From positions 1-64,000 of the forward strand of contig JAHRFX010000089.1 in the NCBI GenBank assembly GCA_019084405.1: 64,000 nt of DNA. The letters are read 5' to 3'. Shown here one piece after another: positions 61,939 to 64,000 of the stretch (position 1 is the stretch's first letter; every line of letters starts with the position of its first letter). This DNA comes from Methanobacterium sp. (GTDB lineage Archaea > Methanobacteriota > Methanobacteria > Methanobacteriales > Methanobacteriaceae). The notes under the pieces were generated by a model. That model was not told the DNA's origin and made no database searches. It saw nothing but the letters and a program-made list of their open reading frames with translations. The position numbers and the translations under genes were made by a program.

Positions 61939-62217
61939 ATGATGTGGGATTTAATCACTTTGATAAGATCAACTATTTTAATTATCGCTTCCATATTAGT
62001 TATTCTTACTGCTATTGGAATTATTAGATTCAAGGATGATAGAAAAAAAGTTCTTTACGCCCGGATACATATCCTGGGTATTGCTGATGTGGCCTGCATT
62101 CTGGCTCTTCTGGTGCTATATGAGCCATTACTGGCGGTGACTTATTTCATACTGGTTCCCTTTGCATCTCATGCTATTGCAAATGCTTATTATTATGGGG
62201 AGGAAAAGCATGATTGA
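61939..62217 (+). CDS. ehbC: Energy-converting hydrogenase B subunit C (MnhG-like)
   Basis: 92 residues with three membrane helices and the MnhG motif [21 protein letters not shown], where the family has a conserved ARxHxxG segment. The start is one of two ATGs at 61939 and 61942, with AGGGGATG upstream. It overlaps ehbD by 8 bases. Confidence 0.85.
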   Translation: MMWDLITLIRSTILIIASILVILTAIGIIRFKDDRKKVLYARIHILGIADVACILALLVLYEPLLAVTYFILVPFASHAIANAYYYGEEKHD

Positions 62218-62443
62218 ATATATTCTCATGATAACTGCTGTTTTAGGAGCCTTAATGGCTTTAATACAGCGTGATCTTTTAAAATCAGCTATATTAACTG
62301 GAATACCTGGTGCTTCTATTGCATTTCTTTATCAATATTTGATGGCTCCTGATGTAGCTCTTACCCAGGCCATTGTTGGTTCTGCCATTATTCCAGTTTT
62401 TTTTGCATTAGCGGTTTACAAAACCCGGAGAACGGAGGAATAA
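62210..62443 (+). CDS. ehbD: Energy-converting hydrogenase B subunit D (DUF4040-like)
   Basis: 77 residues from ATG 62210, with a good GGGGAGG site before it. It has two to three hydrophobic helices with the DUF4040 pattern ([40 protein letters not shown]), related to the C-terminal part of MnhA and to MnhB. It overlaps ehbC and is followed by ehbE after one base. Confidence 0.85.
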   Translation: MIEYILMITAVLGALMALIQRDLLKSAILTGIPGASIAFLYQYLMAPDVALTQAIVGSAIIPVFFALAVYKTRRTEE

Positions 62444-62444
62444 A

Positions 62445-62807
62445 ATGATCATTGACGTTCAACTAGCATCATTTTTTACAGCAGCAGCATTGATTGCGCT
62501 GGGTTTATTTGCAGCACTATTTCTGGATAACCTTATCAAGAAAGTCATTGGACTGGCCTTCATTGGTGATGGTGTTAATCTGTTTCTGGTTACACTGGGT
62601 TTTAAACCAGGAGGCATAGTTTATATTTTCTTACCGGGAATGTCAGCAGATACATTTGCCCAGAGTGCTTCTTATCCTCTTCCTTATGCCATGGTACTTA
62701 CCAGCATTGTTATTGGGGCCAGTACTCTGGCAGTAATGCTGGGAATTATTATAATGCTCTATAAAAAACACGGTACCATCAGTTCAAAGAAGATACTGGA
62801 TGATTAG
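62445..62807 (+). CDS. ehbE: Energy-converting hydrogenase B subunit E (NuoK/MnhC-like)
   Basis: 120 residues with three membrane helices. The NuoK-type pattern is [31 protein letters not shown] ([20 protein letters not shown] here), followed by [23 protein letters not shown]. It follows ehbD directly, and the operon order argues for ehbE. It would form part of the proton- or sodium-moving membrane arm. Confidence 0.86.
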   Translation: MIIDVQLASFFTAAALIALGLFAALFLDNLIKKVIGLAFIGDGVNLFLVTLGFKPGGIVYIFLPGMSADTFAQSASYPLPYAMVLTSIVIGASTLAVMLGIIIMLYKKHGTISSKKILDD

Positions 62808-62823
62808 GCGGGGAGTTAATACG

Positions 62824-62939
62824 ATGTCTTCAAAGTACTTAAAATTTTCAATCAAAAATCTTACAAAAAAAACTACCATCATGATTCTGAAGAGTTAGTT
62901 ACAATCCTCACACATTTAAGGCAGGAGGTAGTAAAATGA
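62824..62939 (+). pseudogene. Small ORF between ehbE and ehbF, frame broken in an A8 run
   Basis: Starting at ATG 62824 (with GGGGAG upstream) the frame reads MSSKYLKFSIKNLTKK and stops at 62898. If one A is removed from the A8 run, it continues as [20 protein letters not shown] and ends at 62937-62939, overlapping the ehbF start (ATGA). The result is a 38-residue protein coupled to ehbF. Programmed slippage, decay and sequencing error are all possible. Confidence 0.45.
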
Positions 62940-64000
62940 ACCCTCTTATTCCTATAATGGTTATATTACCCATCACATGTGCTCTTTTACTTAATTTGAT
63001 CCATACAAAAGAACGCAGTGTAAAAATTTTGGCAATAATTGTGGGAATTGCTTTACCTGTAATTCCTCTTTTAGCAAATTATGGTATACATTATTTTGGA
63101 GGATACAGTCCTCTAATAGATAATCCTCAAATGGCCCAGGGACTGCCGGATATGATTACCCAATCTGCACTTAATTTATTCCATCCTGCTATCACCTATT
63201 CCTTTACCAGTGCTCAAAAAATATTCGTCTTTATATTGGGTTTAATAGCCTTTTTAGCCATATTTACTTCATTAAGTGAAATTAAAAAAGCATCTGGTGT
63301 TTACGCATTTTTAATGTTCATGGGGACTGCAGCAGTAACCGCTATTCTTCTTTCTGATGATATATTCAATCTCTACGTTTTCTTCGAAATCGCAGCCTTA
63401 TCCCAGGTGGGTATAATACTGGCGTCCCGGACTGAAAAAAGCTATGAGACTGCACTTAAATATCTTTTCTTAGGTAGTATTGCCGCTCCCATGCTTTTAC
63501 TGGGAATAGGTTTCCTTTTAGGCCTCACTGGAAATGTGAATATAACAGATATAATATATTCCATAAACACCGGGCTGGTGGATCCACAAAACCCGGTACT
63601 TCTACTGGCTTGTGGATTGATTTTCTTTGGGTGGCTTTATGGATCTGGTTTACCACCTTTCCATAGCATTAAATCAGCTGTTTACAGTAAAGCTCTTCCC
63701 CATGGGGCAGCACTTTTACAAGCCTTTTCAGTTTTCACCTTTGTTGGACTGGGCATCATAATTCTCAGGATTTTCTCCTTTTTGCCCTTTACTCAAGTGG
63801 CTATTATTGTAGTTTCACTCCTGGCCATGGTATTGGGAATAACCATGGCCCTGATGCAGAGCGACTTTAAACGAATGATTGGATACCTGGCTGTAGGGGA
63901 GTTAGGTTATATTGGCATAGGTCTTGGTTTAGGAACTGCTTTAGGGATTACTGCTGGCCTTTTCCAGGCGGTTAATGAGGCCATAATCACAGCTTTTATC
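62936..64000 (+). CDS. ehbF: Energy-converting hydrogenase B subunit F (NuoN/MrpD-like), partial
   Basis: The first 355 residues of a proton-pumping antiporter-like subunit; the gene runs off the window edge. It starts [20 protein letters not shown] with an AGGAGG ribosome-binding site, and has a run of hydrophobic helices. The [20 protein letters not shown] segment with its conserved Glu in a helix, and [20 protein letters not shown] with Lys, are the proton-channel features of this family. It follows ehbE by 128 bases. Confidence 0.9.
   Translation, partial: MNPLIPIMVILPITCALLLNLIHTKERSVKILAIIVGIALPVIPLLANYGIHYFGGYSPLIDNPQMAQGLPDMITQSALNLFHPAITYSFTSAQKIFVFILGLIAFLAIFTSLSEIKKASGVYAFLMFMGTAAVTAILLSDDIFNLYVFFEIAALSQVGIILASRTEKSYETALKYLFLGSIAAPMLLLGIGFLLGLTGNVNITDIIYSINTGLVDPQNPVLLLACGLIFFGWLYGSGLPPFHSIKSAVYSKALPHGAALLQAFSVFTFVGLGIIILRIFSFLPFTQVAIIVVSLLAMVLGITMALMQSDFKRMIGYLAVGELGYIGIGLGLGTALGITAGLFQAVNEAIITAFI

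Overview
The window looks like a chromosomal segment of a mesophilic, hydrogenotrophic methanogen of the order Methanobacteriales, most likely Methanobacterium or a close relative. Support comes from an F420-reducing hydrogenase operon (frhADGB), formylmethanofuran:H4MPT formyltransferase (ftr), the start of an energy-converting hydrogenase B operon (ehbABCDEF), archaeal information-processing genes (rpoL, TFS, PCNA, a GINS-like protein, L44e, S27e, aIF2-alpha, Nop10, Csl4, Hjc, Dph2), archaeal TATA boxes, and AT-rich sequence throughout. The gene order is, as I recall it, broadly that of the matching Methanothermobacter region.

Layout. 0-10.5 kb: translation, transcription and replication genes on the plus strand (methyltransferase, hpt, dph2, csl4, rpoL, DUF99, Nudix, tfs, pcn, gins, rpl44e, rps27e, aIF2-alpha, nop10, PAC2). 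10.6-13.4 kb: an endonuclease Q-like gene, two tRNA-Arg genes, a second PAC2 protein and a surface PepSY protein. 13.7-17.2 kb: frhADGB. 17.2-22 kb: small membrane, coiled-coil and TPR proteins, map, initiator tRNA-Met, RNase P RNA and two frameshifted genes. 22.2-26.8 kb: grpE-dnaK-dnaJ with a divergent winged-helix regulator and repeated operator-like sites. 27-33.6 kb: hypF, larB, an HxlR regulator facing a 31-residue Cys-containing peptide gene, and miscellaneous enzymes. 33.7-36.7 kb: a run of decayed genes. 36.7-40.6 kb: hisE, a CBS/ParB protein, DUF504, gatB and a radical SAM protein. 41.5-44.3 kb: seven tRNA genes, including an intron-containing tRNA-Trp whose intron looks like a box C/D guide RNA, plus hjc. 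44.4-50.5 kb: a metallo-hydrolase, a broken MFS gene and the Trk potassium system with a decayed second trkA. 50.5-59.7 kb: phosphoesterase, a kinase-like protein lacking its expected phospho-acceptor, ftr, a large RCK channel with three internal repeats, nnrDE and argG. 59.8-64 kb: membrane proteins and ehbA-F, with ehbF cut by the window edge.

How the genes work together. HypF (NiFe active-site cyanide ligands), FrhD (subunit maturation protease) and FrhAGB form a hydrogenase maturation and activity set. Ftr and the Ehb genes belong to CO2 reduction and to membrane energy conversion that supplies low-potential electrons. Trk genes and the RCK channel are two separate potassium systems. Nearly all disrupted genes are accessory, while long core genes (dnaK, hypF, gatB, argG, trkH, the RCK channel) are intact. 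That pattern, together with a nonsense codon, a catalytic-residue loss and an internal deletion, points to real gene decay more than to sequencing error, although homopolymer indels remain possible at several sites.

The items I would look at first are the RCK channel with three HSH-containing repeats (53.5-55.4 kb), the 31-residue peptide unit next to the HxlR regulator (30.6-30.9 kb), the operator repeats of the heat-shock locus (26.2-26.3 kb), the disrupted small ORF between ehbE and ehbF (62.8 kb), the atypical radical SAM protein (39.6-40.6 kb) and the decay island (33.7-36.7 kb). I saw no CRISPR array, insertion sequence or prophage.
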